Below are positions 8,101 through 15,193 of a DNA stretch of 25,552 nt, piece by piece. The number at the start of each line of letters is the position of its first letter. Within the stretch, counting starts at the first letter, position 1. The notes beneath the pieces were generated by a model. The model did no database searches, was not told the origin of the DNA, and was given only the letters and a program-made list of their open reading frames with translations. The DNA is from an uncultured Oscillospiraceae bacterium (GTDB lineage: Bacteria; Bacillota; Clostridia; Oscillospirales; Acutalibacteraceae): NCBI GenBank assembly GCA_900552115.1, contig URYP01000023.1, forward strand, positions 1 to 25,552. The letters are read 5' to 3'. A program made the translations under genes and the position numbers.

Positions 8101-8582
8101 TTGTTATATCGTTGGGCCTGATGTTCATTTTGCCTGGCTTCGTTTTTCAGCCTGTTTTTGGCTTCGACCTCTTCGGTGATATCCCGTACCACGCTGATAC
8201 ATACGGCGCGGCCGTCCTCCGACACCCCTTTTTTACCAATATCATTGACCCAGATATATCCGGATTTGCGGCTGATCATGCGGTACTGGACCTCATACTC
8301 CTGCCCCCTGGCAAAAGCCGTTTCCACGGCCCTGTCAACGCGTTCCCGGTCGTCCGGATGCATGCAGTTGGCGACCAGGCCACCAATAGCATCTACAAAA
8401 GACGCATAAGTATACCCCAGATGCTGAAGCATTCGGTCATTGATAAAATATAAGGGAAAGCCCGGCTCCAGATATCCCCCCATCATGCCGCCGGGAATGC
8501 TTTTATCCAGAATATCCAGGGCATGACTGTGTATATGGCGATTAAAAACCTCCCGGTTTTCAATCGTGGATTCTTGTTTCAT
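5139..8582 (-). CDS. Hybrid sensor histidine kinase with three PAS, internal GGDEF, GAF and receiver domains
   Basis: A 1,147-residue protein with no obvious membrane helices. Order: PAS 1 (about 30-140, ending RDITEEVEAKNRL), PAS 2 (about 165-280), PAS 3 (about 290-410, ending EDITEAKETELALEKA), GGDEF domain with intact GGDEF at 496-500 but no RxxD inhibitory site, GAF-like region (about 610-760), HisKA with phospho-acceptor H775 in MSHEIRTPMN, HATPase with N box and GGTGLGLSIS, and a C-terminal receiver with D1070 in LMDIRMPVMDG. It can be expected to sense signals through PAS, phosphorylate itself and relay to its own receiver. The intact GGDEF suggests it may also make c-di-GMP. ATG 8580-8582 has AAGGAGGA upstream. 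It lies 36 bp after the diguanylate cyclase gene, so probably in the same operon. Confidence 0.93.
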   Translation of the reverse strand: MKQESTIENREVFNRHIHSHALDILDKSIPGGMMGGYLEPGFPLYFINDRMLQHLGYTYASFVDAIGGLVANCMHPDDRERVDRAVETAFARGQEYEVQYRMISRKSGYIWVNDIGKKGVSEDGRAVCISVVRDITEEVEAKNRLKNEARQNEHQAQRYNNLLRSMLCGIVQFRHDRATDTVVFREANPEAIRIFGYTEEEFWARESWTLGELVVPEDLEMLNQKTAELRQAGDKIQFEYRVLQKDHSRCWILGTSELIRDRDGNVIVQSVYLDIHQKKEAELKNQKLTEQVQAGNELLRLALENTSVYEFYYYPPKRLLICPQRTRNRFGGQQRQENVPACFESRIADPSYKAMYEAIIRGEKTASSMFQFPDGSMWCRATLSNIQWSADGQPEIAVGVIEDITEAKETELALEKARSRDPLTGAYARENGVAVVRDYMDKKPPDEACTFMLLDMDDFDAVNEEEGRAFADIILQEVADILREETGNDGVLVRLGGDEFLVLVKKCSRKRALVLGKSISARIRHLFRDGDKTLSISASIGMCCTEVVNEYAGLYRCAESTLQYVKEHGKGNAACYLDCSEEMGAMLTEMYTGEYMVNVIDSKNGNSDDNLVDYALELLGKAKKLDDAIYLLLGKIGKQCGLDRVSILEANPDYNSLRYSYQWARHRSDIQTEQSFYLTAEEYAVLPDQYDEDGLCDFNINPSSLMHAALHAAFWNRGSFAGSFALESRRPDYPWTADHRKLVKELSKILSTFIMKARADTVSQAKTDFLSRMSHEIRTPMNAIAGMTTIAKTVLDNREKALDCLNKIEVSNQYLIGLINDILDMSRIESGKIELNLESVRLEDVGRHLQELLRPQAEAKGLTLEFDPHFLPDKPVLLDELRFNQVFINIVGNAIKFTNPGGRILAKASLEKETETTLYVRFSVKDTGIGISPEAKTRIFNAFEQEERSTAARYGGTGLGLSISDRLVRMMGGVLNVESDVGKGSEFFFTLPLLHGKDTPRRPEKPPAATPADFAGKRLLLAEDNELNREIAVTLLQMSGFQVETAADGAQAVSMFLERPAGYFDAVLMDIRMPVMDGLEATKRMRAADKPGSKIIPIIAMTANAFDEDAKKSMECGMNGHLTKPLDTRKLLDTLDACIHSAPSNGG

Positions 8583-8618
8583 GCCTGTCCTCCTTATCCG
8601 GCCAACAGATTAAATCGT

Positions 8619-9497
8619 TCAGCGACGTTTTTCCTGCTTGACACGGTACATAGCGCGATCCACCTGATCCAAATAGGTCCGCCAGTCTCCATAGGAAGCA
8701 GCATATTCCAATATACCCGCACTTAATCCCACCTGATACGGCTGCGAGTCTTTATAAAAGACGTGTTCTTCAAATATACGGCAGACCTTTCCCAGACAAT
8801 CCCGCACTTCTTCTTCGACGGCATCTTCAAATATGAGCAGGAATTCATCGCCGCCGAAACGGCAGGCACAGGCCTGGCGGTCCCGCACAGATTTCTGGAA
8901 AAGGCCTACCAGATAATCGATGACACGGTCACCTTCCAGATGGCCGTAGGTATCGTTGATCTCCTTAAACTGGTCGATATCGAAAATAGCTGTACAAAAA
9001 CGCCGGCCCGTTTCTGTGAATTCCCCGGCCAGTCGCTCAATTTCCTGCTGCGCAAAGCGCTTGTTGTATAAGCCCGTGTAGGGATCCCGTGTCGCTATGT
9101 CGTTTAAATGGGTAATGACGTCTTCAACCGGGACATTTTCCTGGTGAAACGCGTCGTTTACCACCAGGCTGCCCGTAATATCCTTAATCAGTTCCAGCGT
9201 CATAGAGCGGCCGTCCAGATAGACAGGCTGAGACACGATTAAAAAAACCGTATTGTTCAAATATTCCATTTTTACCATCAGCCGCTTCTCTCGGGCGGCC
9301 ATCCGCGATGTACAATTGCGGCATGCCTGCCCGCGCTCCCAAATCGCATAGCATTTTTGGTGAGAGGGTATCCATTCGCCGTCCCGATAATCAAAAGTTT
9401 CGTATGTCTGGGCGTCTACCAGCCGATAATAATCAAATAACATTTGTTTTTGTATTAGATTCCGGATGGTTCGGTCCGCGTTTCGCATTGGAAACAT
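8619..9497 (-). CDS. Diguanylate cyclase with Cys-containing PAS-like sensor domain
   Basis: A 292-residue cytosolic protein. The N-terminal half is PAS-like and contains C49-x9-C59-x2-C62 (KCYAIWERGQACRNC), a cysteine set that might bind metal or respond to redox. The C-terminal half is a GGDEF domain beginning RDPYTGLYNKR with GGDEF at 215-219 (RFGGDEFLLIF) and the FDIDQFKEINDTYGH metal-binding segment, so it should make c-di-GMP. The inhibitory RxxD five residues before GGDEF is absent. I start at ATG 9497 (MFPMRNADR, GGGAGAGG upstream) instead of the longer frame from 9638, because the promoter and a leader hairpin lie inside that extension. Confidence 0.92.
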   Translation of the reverse strand: MFPMRNADRTIRNLIQKQMLFDYYRLVDAQTYETFDYRDGEWIPSHQKCYAIWERGQACRNCTSRMAAREKRLMVKMEYLNNTVFLIVSQPVYLDGRSMTLELIKDITGSLVVNDAFHQENVPVEDVITHLNDIATRDPYTGLYNKRFAQQEIERLAGEFTETGRRFCTAIFDIDQFKEINDTYGHLEGDRVIDYLVGLFQKSVRDRQACACRFGGDEFLLIFEDAVEEEVRDCLGKVCRIFEEHVFYKDSQPYQVGLSAGILEYAASYGDWRTYLDQVDRAMYRVKQEKRR

Positions 9498-9524
9498 GCT
9501 TTCCTCTCCCTGCTGATCATAAGT

Positions 9525-9579
9525 AAAAATTGCCGCAGCCGGTCCTGTTAAAACAAGGCGTTCGGCCTTCTGCGGCAAT
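9525..9579 (-). promoter_or_regulatory. Structured leader with terminator-like hairpin before the diguanylate cyclase
   Basis: In the minus-strand RNA, ATTGCCGCAG (9579-9570) pairs with CTGCGGCAAT (9538-9529), followed by a U-run. Inside, AAGGC/GCCTT forms a small arm, but GCCTTGTT can instead pair with AACAGG further on, and GCCG with CGGC. Alternative pairings followed by a U-run suggest attenuation control. It does not match the GEMM c-di-GMP riboswitch consensus that I know. Confidence 0.5.
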
Positions 9580-9609
9580 ATCTCTGTACGTTCGACTTCT
9601 ATTTTATAC

Positions 9610-9638
9610 AGTATAGTAAATTTTTTGTAAAAGGTCAA
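9610..9638 (-). promoter_or_regulatory. Predicted sigma-A promoter for the diguanylate cyclase-hybrid kinase pair
   Basis: TTGACC (9638-9633), a 17-base spacer and TATACT (9615-9610) on the minus strand, about 110 bases before the ATG, leaving room for the structured leader. Confidence 0.7.
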
Positions 9639-9686
9639 CCTATTTCCATTATATGGGCGTGTTCCTCATAAAGCAGCCAGGATACC

Positions 9687-9715
9687 TTGCCAAAAAGATA
9701 CCGGGTGTCTATAAT
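9687..9715 (+). promoter_or_regulatory. Predicted sigma-A promoter of the cardiolipin synthase gene
   Basis: TTGCCA (9687-9692), a 17-base spacer and TATAAT (9710-9715) on the plus strand, about 60 bases before the ATG. It is divergent from the cyclase promoter about 50 bases away. Confidence 0.7.
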
Positions 9716-9774
9716 GATAATCGGAACGCCCCGTCCGATGGCTTGCAGGCGGGTTTGGAAAGGATGCTTTGAAA

Positions 9775-11319
9775 ATGAAAAAAGTATGGTCGTTTATATA
9801 CAGCCGTTTGTTTGCCGTAGGGTTAGCGCTGGCCATACAGGTGGCGGTGCTGGTCATCATGGTGATTAAATTCAACCAGTACTTTTCCTCGTTTTATGCC
9901 ATATGCGCCGTTTTCAGCCTGATTGCGGTGCTGGTGCTTGTTAACAACAACAGCAATCCGGCTTATAAGATATCGTGGATTATCCTTATTTTAGCCGTCC
10001 CGGTCTTCGGTGGCCTGATTTACTGGATGTTCGGCGTCAACCGCATGAGCCGAACCTATACCCGCCGGCTGCGGCGTGTGGAGCAGCGCAAGCAGGAAGT
10101 CCCGCTGTTTGATATTGCAGAAGCGGAAGAAGCGCGGGAACATTTGGAGCAGGCTGATGATGCCGCCGCCCGCCAGAGCCGCTATATGGAACGGACCTGC
10201 TGCTATCCGGTTTGGCAGAATACGCAGGTTACCTATCTGCCGTCCGGAGAAGACAAATGGGCCGCCCTGTGTGAAAGGCTGGACGCCGCCCAACACTTCA
10301 TTTTTATGGAGTATTTTATTATTGCAGAAGGAACCATGTGGGGCGCAGTGCTGGATATTCTCAAGCGTAAAGCCGCACAGGGAGTGGAAATACGCGTTAT
10401 GTATGACGACATGGGAAGCCTTTTCACCCTCCCTTATCATTATGAGCGGCAGATGCGGGAGGCCGGCATCCAGTGTCAGGTGTTTAATCCGTTTGTTCCG
10501 GCCCTCAATCCGCTCATGAACAACCGGGACCACCGGAAAATCTGCGTGATCGACGGTGTTGTGGGTTTCTCCGGCGGCATCAACCTCGCGGACGAATACA
10601 TCAATATCCAATCAAAATACGGCCACTGGAAAGATACGGCGGTTATGCTCCAGGGTGACGCCGTTCGTAGCCTTACTGTCATGTTTTTGGGCATGTGGGA
10701 CGGTTCCGGCGGAAAAGAAACGGATTTTAAACAGTATTGCTTGCCCAAAACGGAGATCGTCGAAGGCCGGGGCGGGTTTGTCCAGCCCTACTGCGACAGT
10801 CCGCTGGACGATGAGCATGTCGGAAAAACCGTCTATTTGAATTTGATCGGCAGCGCTGTCCGTTATGTGCATATCACTACGCCCTACCTGATTATCGACA
10901 ACGAATTGCTGGTCGCCCTGGGAGCCGCCGCCAAATCCGGCGTGGATGTCTGTATTATTACGCCGCATATATCGGATAATGTATTTGTGCATGCGACGAC
11001 CCGCGCCTATTATCGGCAGTTGATCGAATCCGGTGTAAAGATATTCGAATATACCCCCGGATTTATCCATGCCAAATCCTTTGTCGTCGACGACCGCTAC
11101 GCGACGGTGGGCACCATCAATCTGGATTACCGCAGCTTGTATTTGCACTTTGAATGCGGCGTCTGGATGTTTGGGTGCGACTGTGTGCGGCAAATTGAAA
11201 GGGATTTTCAGGATACGCTGGCCAAATCCCGCGAATGGACGCTGAAAGACTGCCTGGCCACCCCCTGGTACACACGGATGGGAGGGGCGCTTCTGCGGGT
11301 AGTGGCGCCTCTCCTGTAG
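9775..11319 (+). CDS. cls: Cardiolipin synthase
   Basis: A 514-residue membrane protein that condenses phosphatidylglycerol to cardiolipin. Two N-terminal hydrophobic segments (about 8-30 and 35-55), then a third with WIILILAVPVFGGLIYWMFG (the PLD-nuclease N region), precede two phospholipase D catalytic motifs: H253-x-K255-x4-D260 (HRKICVID) and H432-x-K434-x4-D439 (HAKSFVVD), each followed by the usual GG/GT(I)N segment. Length and layout are typical. The start is ATG 9775, with GGAAAGG ten bases upstream; a TTG two codons earlier is less likely. It is the only clear plus-strand gene in the window and is convergent with the end of the Pel operon. Confidence 0.95.
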   Translation: MKKVWSFIYSRLFAVGLALAIQVAVLVIMVIKFNQYFSSFYAICAVFSLIAVLVLVNNNSNPAYKISWIILILAVPVFGGLIYWMFGVNRMSRTYTRRLRRVEQRKQEVPLFDIAEAEEAREHLEQADDAAARQSRYMERTCCYPVWQNTQVTYLPSGEDKWAALCERLDAAQHFIFMEYFIIAEGTMWGAVLDILKRKAAQGVEIRVMYDDMGSLFTLPYHYERQMREAGIQCQVFNPFVPALNPLMNNRDHRKICVIDGVVGFSGGINLADEYINIQSKYGHWKDTAVMLQGDAVRSLTVMFLGMWDGSGGKETDFKQYCLPKTEIVEGRGGFVQPYCDSPLDDEHVGKTVYLNLIGSAVRYVHITTPYLIIDNELLVALGAAAKSGVDVCIITPHISDNVFVHATTRAYYRQLIESGVKIFEYTPGFIHAKSFVVDDRYATVGTINLDYRSLYLHFECGVWMFGCDCVRQIERDFQDTLAKSREWTLKDCLATPWYTRMGGALLRVVAPLL

Positions 11320-11351
11320 GTACTTGGGTGGGCCGGCTTCGCTCTACAGAA

Positions 11352-11432
11352 AAACAGCCCTGCGGATTGATGGTCATAGTCTTGGGGAGAAATCCTGGGA
11401 ATGTGGTGCGCCGCCATTCCAATTCTCCGCAG
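11352..11432 (-). terminator. Possible branched terminator at the end of the polysaccharide operon
   Basis: CTGCGGA (11432-11426) can pair with TCCGCAG (11366-11360), with an inner GGAATG/CATTCC arm, and the minus RNA then reads GGCTGTTTTTC. It lies about 50 bases after the last gene. The stem encloses a long loop, so the call is weak. The rest of 11320-11483 shows no gene. Confidence 0.3.
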
Positions 11433-11483
11433 AACTTTTCCACCGTTCGCGGGGCCGTTTATTACTAATAATCTCAAACTCGT

Positions 11484-12335
11484 TTATGCCTGATCGACAA
11501 GCAGCGTTTGCCCGTTGCTGGTAAGTCGGATATGTCCCTGCGTCGTTAAATATATCTCGCTGCCTTCTTCACGCAGAAGGGCCAGCAGCTCCTCGTCAGG
11601 CGGTTTCTTTTTAGAACAGGTAATAGCCGCGTAATCTGGTTTCACAGCCCGCAAAAAAGCGGCGGACATGGGATCGATTCGCCCGTGGTGAGGCACTTTT
11701 AGAAAATCGACCGGCTGCACATCTCCATCCAGATATTCCCGCAGCCGCGCGCCGGTGGCATCCCCCGCCAACAAAAAACGATGCCTGCCATAAGTCATTT
11801 CGGTCATGATGGAGTAGTCGTTATCGTCCGTATAGGTGTCCTGTGCCGCGGGAAGCAGCCGCATATGCGCCCGGCCCCAGTCGATCTCCCAGTTTTTGCG
11901 GAGCCGTGTGGGGGTTAGTCCTTTTTCCCGGCAGGCAGCTTGATAATCGGCAAAAGCCTTACTGTCTTCGGTATTATGCGACTGGATTACCCGCTCCACG
12001 GGTATCGCCCTCAACAGCGGGCCGGCTCCCCCTATATGATCCTTATCGAGGTGGGTCAGGATGAGATAATCCAGCCGGCGGACGCCCTCGTTTTCCAGAA
12101 ATTCCAGCAGTTCCGCCGCGTCCTTTGCCTCACCGGCATCCACCATCAGCGCATTATCGCCGCAACGAATCAAAATCACGTCTGCTTTCCCGACATCCAG
12201 AACGGTAACGGTAAGCGGCGGCAAGGTGTCCTCATCCCCGCCGGAGACGATCTCCGGCGGCGTCTCGCTGCCGGAACATCCCCCGAAAAAAACCAGCAGG
12301 CACAACAGGCTAATCGCCGCCCAAAAACGCTTCAT
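11484..12335 (-). CDS. ComEC-like metallo-beta-lactamase-fold lipoprotein
   Basis: A 283-residue exported protein. The signal peptide ends in a lipobox (VFFGGC, lipidated C20). The rest is the hydrolase domain seen at the C-terminus of ComEC: TVLDVGKADVILI, the metal motif H95-x-D97-x-D99-H100 (THLDKDHIGG), a GD near LLAGDAT and VPHHGR. Metal-dependent phosphodiester cleavage outside the cell is likely for the family; the substrate is unknown. ComEC itself is a membrane channel, absent here. It is the last gene of the operon, 10 bp after the DUF4832 gene, with GGAG before the ATG. That position suggests a link to the surface polymer or to extracellular nucleic acid, but this is inference. Confidence 0.85.
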   Translation of the reverse strand: MKRFWAAISLLCLLVFFGGCSGSETPPEIVSGGDEDTLPPLTVTVLDVGKADVILIRCGDNALMVDAGEAKDAAELLEFLENEGVRRLDYLILTHLDKDHIGGAGPLLRAIPVERVIQSHNTEDSKAFADYQAACREKGLTPTRLRKNWEIDWGRAHMRLLPAAQDTYTDDNDYSIMTEMTYGRHRFLLAGDATGARLREYLDGDVQPVDFLKVPHHGRIDPMSAAFLRAVKPDYAAITCSKKKPPDEELLALLREEGSEIYLTTQGHIRLTSNGQTLLVDQA

Positions 12336-12345
12336 GATAGTCTCC

Positions 12346-13776
12346 TTACTTTTCGTGTACGTCAGAACCGACCGCCTGTGTGAACGTATACAGCACTGTC
12401 ATGTTTTCCACTTCATCCGCTTTCATGGCGAGTGAGACAGCCGCTTTGCCGGTCATCGGGTCTTCGATCCCCACGCAAAGGAAAGAAGCCTCGCCCACAG
12501 CATCAGTCCAGTCAATCCTGGTTGAGCTGGTCAAGGGTTTCCCCGGCAGTATCTTACGGAGATCCACGTTTACCGGGACCGCCTGCAGAACCTTGTTCTG
12601 ACTGTCGAGAAAATACAGATACACCGGCCACTGCTCATAGAAGGGGGCCGCTCCGTCGTTTGTCCAGGACAGCACCATTTCCCCGGCGGTTTTGGGAGTG
12701 GGGGCCGTATAAGAGGACCGCTCAATGCGCAGGCGATAACCCAACGCGTTCAGGACCGCCTGGATGCCGTCCGGGTACGCTTTTCCTCCGCTCTCGCTCA
12801 GCCCATGCGGGACCTTGGGCCCCAGAAAGGTGGTATGGGAATCCCGCAGCAGGGAAACCGTCTGGCTCAGAGACGTACCCAGCATTTCATCCATGGTAAG
12901 ATCGCTGTTGAATTCGCCGCCGATGGGGGCGGTTTTCCATGCATCCGGCATGGGAGACAGGGCGTTTTTCTCCAGCGCCTGATTGTAATCGCCGCCATGC
13001 TGGATCCAGTCCAGCCACTCGGATGTTGATGCGGGATGCCCCGCCATATCGTTGTACAAGCCGAAGCCGTGCTGGGCCGCCGTGTTGAAAGGGCGGCGCA
13101 TCAGCAGCTTCGCATGTGGGAAAGCCCCTATATACGGAGTGACATATTGCTCACGCACATCCGCCGCCGGAAGCCGCTGAATTCCGGATTCATAATTGAC
13201 ATGCCATTCGCCCCAATGCCCCAGGCTGCCCAGTTCCACATAGCTTACAAACGTATCAGCGCCGAAATGCTGACCCAGCGCGGCAATGGCCTTTTGGTGC
13301 GCTTCAATGAAGATCTTATTGTCATAGTTGGGCGAATAGCCTTTTTTAGAGGAATAGGCATAGTCCGTACCGTCCCCGCCGGTCTTGTCATACAGCCACT
13401 GGGGGATATCCCGGTGCGCCTCGCCGGAGGGTTTGTCACAGACGAAGCGCAGCACGACATGCTTGCCCTCCTCCCGCCAGCGGTCCAGATGGTTCTCCTC
13501 CCGGACAGCGTCGACGGCGTAGCGCCCTTCTTCCGGTTCCCAGTCCTTCCAAAGGATTTCCAGATAAACCAGCGAATAGCGCTGAGCCGCCGCCTTGTAG
13601 TCCGCCTCCGGAGCAAAGCCCATCAGGGGATTTTCCAGATAATCGTCCCGCTTTTCATAGGTCTGCGTAAGCGGTTCCGGCTTTGCCGCCTCGGCCCCGG
13701 AGGTATCGCAGGCGGTCAGCCCAGCCAGCAGGCAGCCGGCCAAGCAGAGGGCGATGCCCCGTCCGGCTTTATTCAT
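12346..13776 (-). CDS. DUF4874/DUF4832 lipoprotein, glycosidase-like
   Basis: A 476-residue exported lipoprotein: MNKAGRGIALCLAGCLLAGL followed by TAC, with lipidated C23. The N-terminal segment YLENPLMGF and the body match the DUF4874/DUF4832 pair, predicted TIM-barrel proteins related to clan A glycoside hydrolases. Candidate catalytic glutamates are E190 in GHWGEWH and E288 in IGGEFNSD, spaced as an acid/base and nucleophile would be. A C-terminal beta domain follows from about residue 370. I choose ATG 13776 with GGAG seven bases upstream; a longer start at 13791 lacks a ribosome site. It overlaps the DUF4956 gene by 8 bp, so the two are translationally coupled. It may trim or bind the polysaccharide made by this operon (inference). 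Confidence 0.82.
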   Translation of the reverse strand: MNKAGRGIALCLAGCLLAGLTACDTSGAEAAKPEPLTQTYEKRDDYLENPLMGFAPEADYKAAAQRYSLVYLEILWKDWEPEEGRYAVDAVREENHLDRWREEGKHVVLRFVCDKPSGEAHRDIPQWLYDKTGGDGTDYAYSSKKGYSPNYDNKIFIEAHQKAIAALGQHFGADTFVSYVELGSLGHWGEWHVNYESGIQRLPAADVREQYVTPYIGAFPHAKLLMRRPFNTAAQHGFGLYNDMAGHPASTSEWLDWIQHGGDYNQALEKNALSPMPDAWKTAPIGGEFNSDLTMDEMLGTSLSQTVSLLRDSHTTFLGPKVPHGLSESGGKAYPDGIQAVLNALGYRLRIERSSYTAPTPKTAGEMVLSWTNDGAAPFYEQWPVYLYFLDSQNKVLQAVPVNVDLRKILPGKPLTSSTRIDWTDAVGEASFLCVGIEDPMTGKAAVSLAMKADEVENMTVLYTFTQAVGSDVHEK

Positions 13777-14446
13777 GGTATTCTCCATCATATTGTATCA
13801 TCGTCACATCCTGTACGCCTTCCACCGCGCGAAGCTTCTCGGCGAAGATCATATTCTGGTTCTGCGCGAAAACCTCTAGAGCCATTTCGCCGCTGTCCCC
13901 CCGCATAGTCTTTGACTTAATCCGGTATTTCATACTGCCCATGGCGCGGCGGATCATATCCGCCCCCAGGCTCCCTTCGTAATGAACCACCACGATATAC
14001 AGTTGTCCACGGCTCGACCGGCGGTTGAATAGGATAATCAACAGCGTCATGATAATGCCCGCCAAAAGGCACAGCGCATACATCTGCGCGCCGGCGGCAA
14101 TGCCGGTGGTGATGGCCCAGAACAGATAGAGCAGGTCGAGCGGCTCCTTGATGGCCGTACGGTAACGCACGATGCTGAGCGCGCCGACCATACCGAGGGA
14201 GATGACGATGTTGGTGCTGATGGCCAGCGTCACCATGGCGGTCATCACCGTCATCCCCACCAGCGTGATAGCGAACGAACGGCTGTACACCACGCCGCGG
14301 TAAAACTTATTGTAGATCAGGCAGATGAACAGTCCCAGCGCCAGCGCGGAGAGCAGCGCCACCGCCATGGACATGATGCTGCTCAGCGAAAAGGAATTGC
14401 CAAAGGACTGCAAAAAGGATTTTTTAATAACGTCTTCCACACTCAT
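13769..14446 (-). CDS. DUF4956 membrane protein
   Basis: A 225-residue protein with an N-terminal cytoplasmic stretch, about four membrane helices between residues 22 and 140, and a soluble C-terminal domain of about 80 residues. The core GMVGALSIVRYRTAIKEP followed by DLLYLFWAITTGIAAG is the DUF4956 signature. Its biochemical role is unknown. Genes of this family often lie beside VTC-domain genes, and the same pairing is seen here (the VTC gene ends 32 bp upstream), so it may be the membrane partner of the VTC enzyme or a transporter for its product. GGGAGGG precedes the ATG. Confidence 0.88.
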   Translation of the reverse strand: MSVEDVIKKSFLQSFGNSFSLSSIMSMAVALLSALALGLFICLIYNKFYRGVVYSRSFAITLVGMTVMTAMVTLAISTNIVISLGMVGALSIVRYRTAIKEPLDLLYLFWAITTGIAAGAQMYALCLLAGIIMTLLIILFNRRSSRGQLYIVVVHYEGSLGADMIRRAMGSMKYRIKSKTMRGDSGEMALEVFAQNQNMIFAEKLRAVEGVQDVTMIQYDGEYHE

Positions 14447-14478
14447 GAAACAGACCCTCCCGTTATGTGATTACGGCT

Positions 14479-15180
14479 TTATTCCGCCGCAGCGGCGAAC
14501 AGATAATTCACCTTGTCGCAGCAAAGCGTATATTTGGACACCGCGCTGAGCTCCGCGGCCCGCGGCGGCAGGATTTTCTGCACCACACGGGGCAGAAATT
14601 CTGTAAATTTGACCTCCATGACCAGCTTGCCGGGATCCAGCACGTGCTGGAACACCAGCTGGTCGCTGAACATGCTCCATGCCGGATACGCGCCCCGCAC
14701 GTCCTTGTCAAAGGTGATGCGTACATCCCCCGCGGGCATGACGAACGGCTCCCGCTCATAATCGACATAGACCCGGGGCCGCATGACGCGGCTGACGCAC
14801 TGGTAATAAAATTCCCGGCAGAGCGGCTCCGGACGGGTGAGCAGAAACGCGTAATCGCCGCGCCAGATACATTCCAACTCCTCTTCAGACAGCGCCGCGC
14901 CGGTCTTGCAGATGTAAGCGCCCTGCTTGATTTTGCATTCCAGCCGGATGACGTCCCGGCTGCGGTCATAAATACGGATACGGTACTTTTTTCGCTGGGC
15001 AAAGCCTCCCAGCTTATCTTCATAGGCTGTGTTCCAGTAATCGTCAAAATACAGACTGCGGATATGATACTGACCGCCAAGGGCATGAACGTCGGGCGTC
15101 AGCACCACCCGCAGGCGTTCGCGGAGCAGTTCCGCATCGCCTTCATTGATGAGATACTTGAGTTCGTGTCGGAATCGCAT
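14479..15180 (-). CDS. VTC-domain protein (polyphosphate polymerase-type, CYTH-like tunnel fold)
   Basis: A cytoplasmic protein of 233 residues consisting of one VTC domain, the catalytic fold of the yeast vacuolar polyphosphate polymerase. The charged tunnel residues appear in order: HELKYLI (K8), KKYRIRIYD (R67, R69), ECKIKQG (E81, K83), RPRVYVDYERE (R137), RITFDKDVR (R154, D158), LVMEVKFTEFLP (E189, K191) and SKY (K216). The full set suggests an active triphosphate-handling enzyme, perhaps making polyphosphate from ATP. The start is ATG 15180 because the GGGGGG block then stands six bases away; an ATG two codons earlier touches that block. It begins 13 bp after the CotH stop. Confidence 0.88.
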   Translation of the reverse strand: MRFRHELKYLINEGDAELLRERLRVVLTPDVHALGGQYHIRSLYFDDYWNTAYEDKLGGFAQRKKYRIRIYDRSRDVIRLECKIKQGAYICKTGAALSEEELECIWRGDYAFLLTRPEPLCREFYYQCVSRVMRPRVYVDYEREPFVMPAGDVRITFDKDVRGAYPAWSMFSDQLVFQHVLDPGKLVMEVKFTEFLPRVVQKILPPRAAELSAVSKYTLCCDKVNYLFAAAAE

Positions 15181-15193
15181 ACGCATCCCCCCG

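Noticed and set aside
9525..9579. GEMM-type c-di-GMP riboswitch before the cyclase
   Set aside because: The conserved GEMM core and tetraloop-receptor pattern are not visible, so I report only a structured leader.
9498..9638. Longer N-terminus for the diguanylate cyclase
   Set aside because: It would overlap its own promoter and the structured leader; the internal ATG has a good ribosome site.
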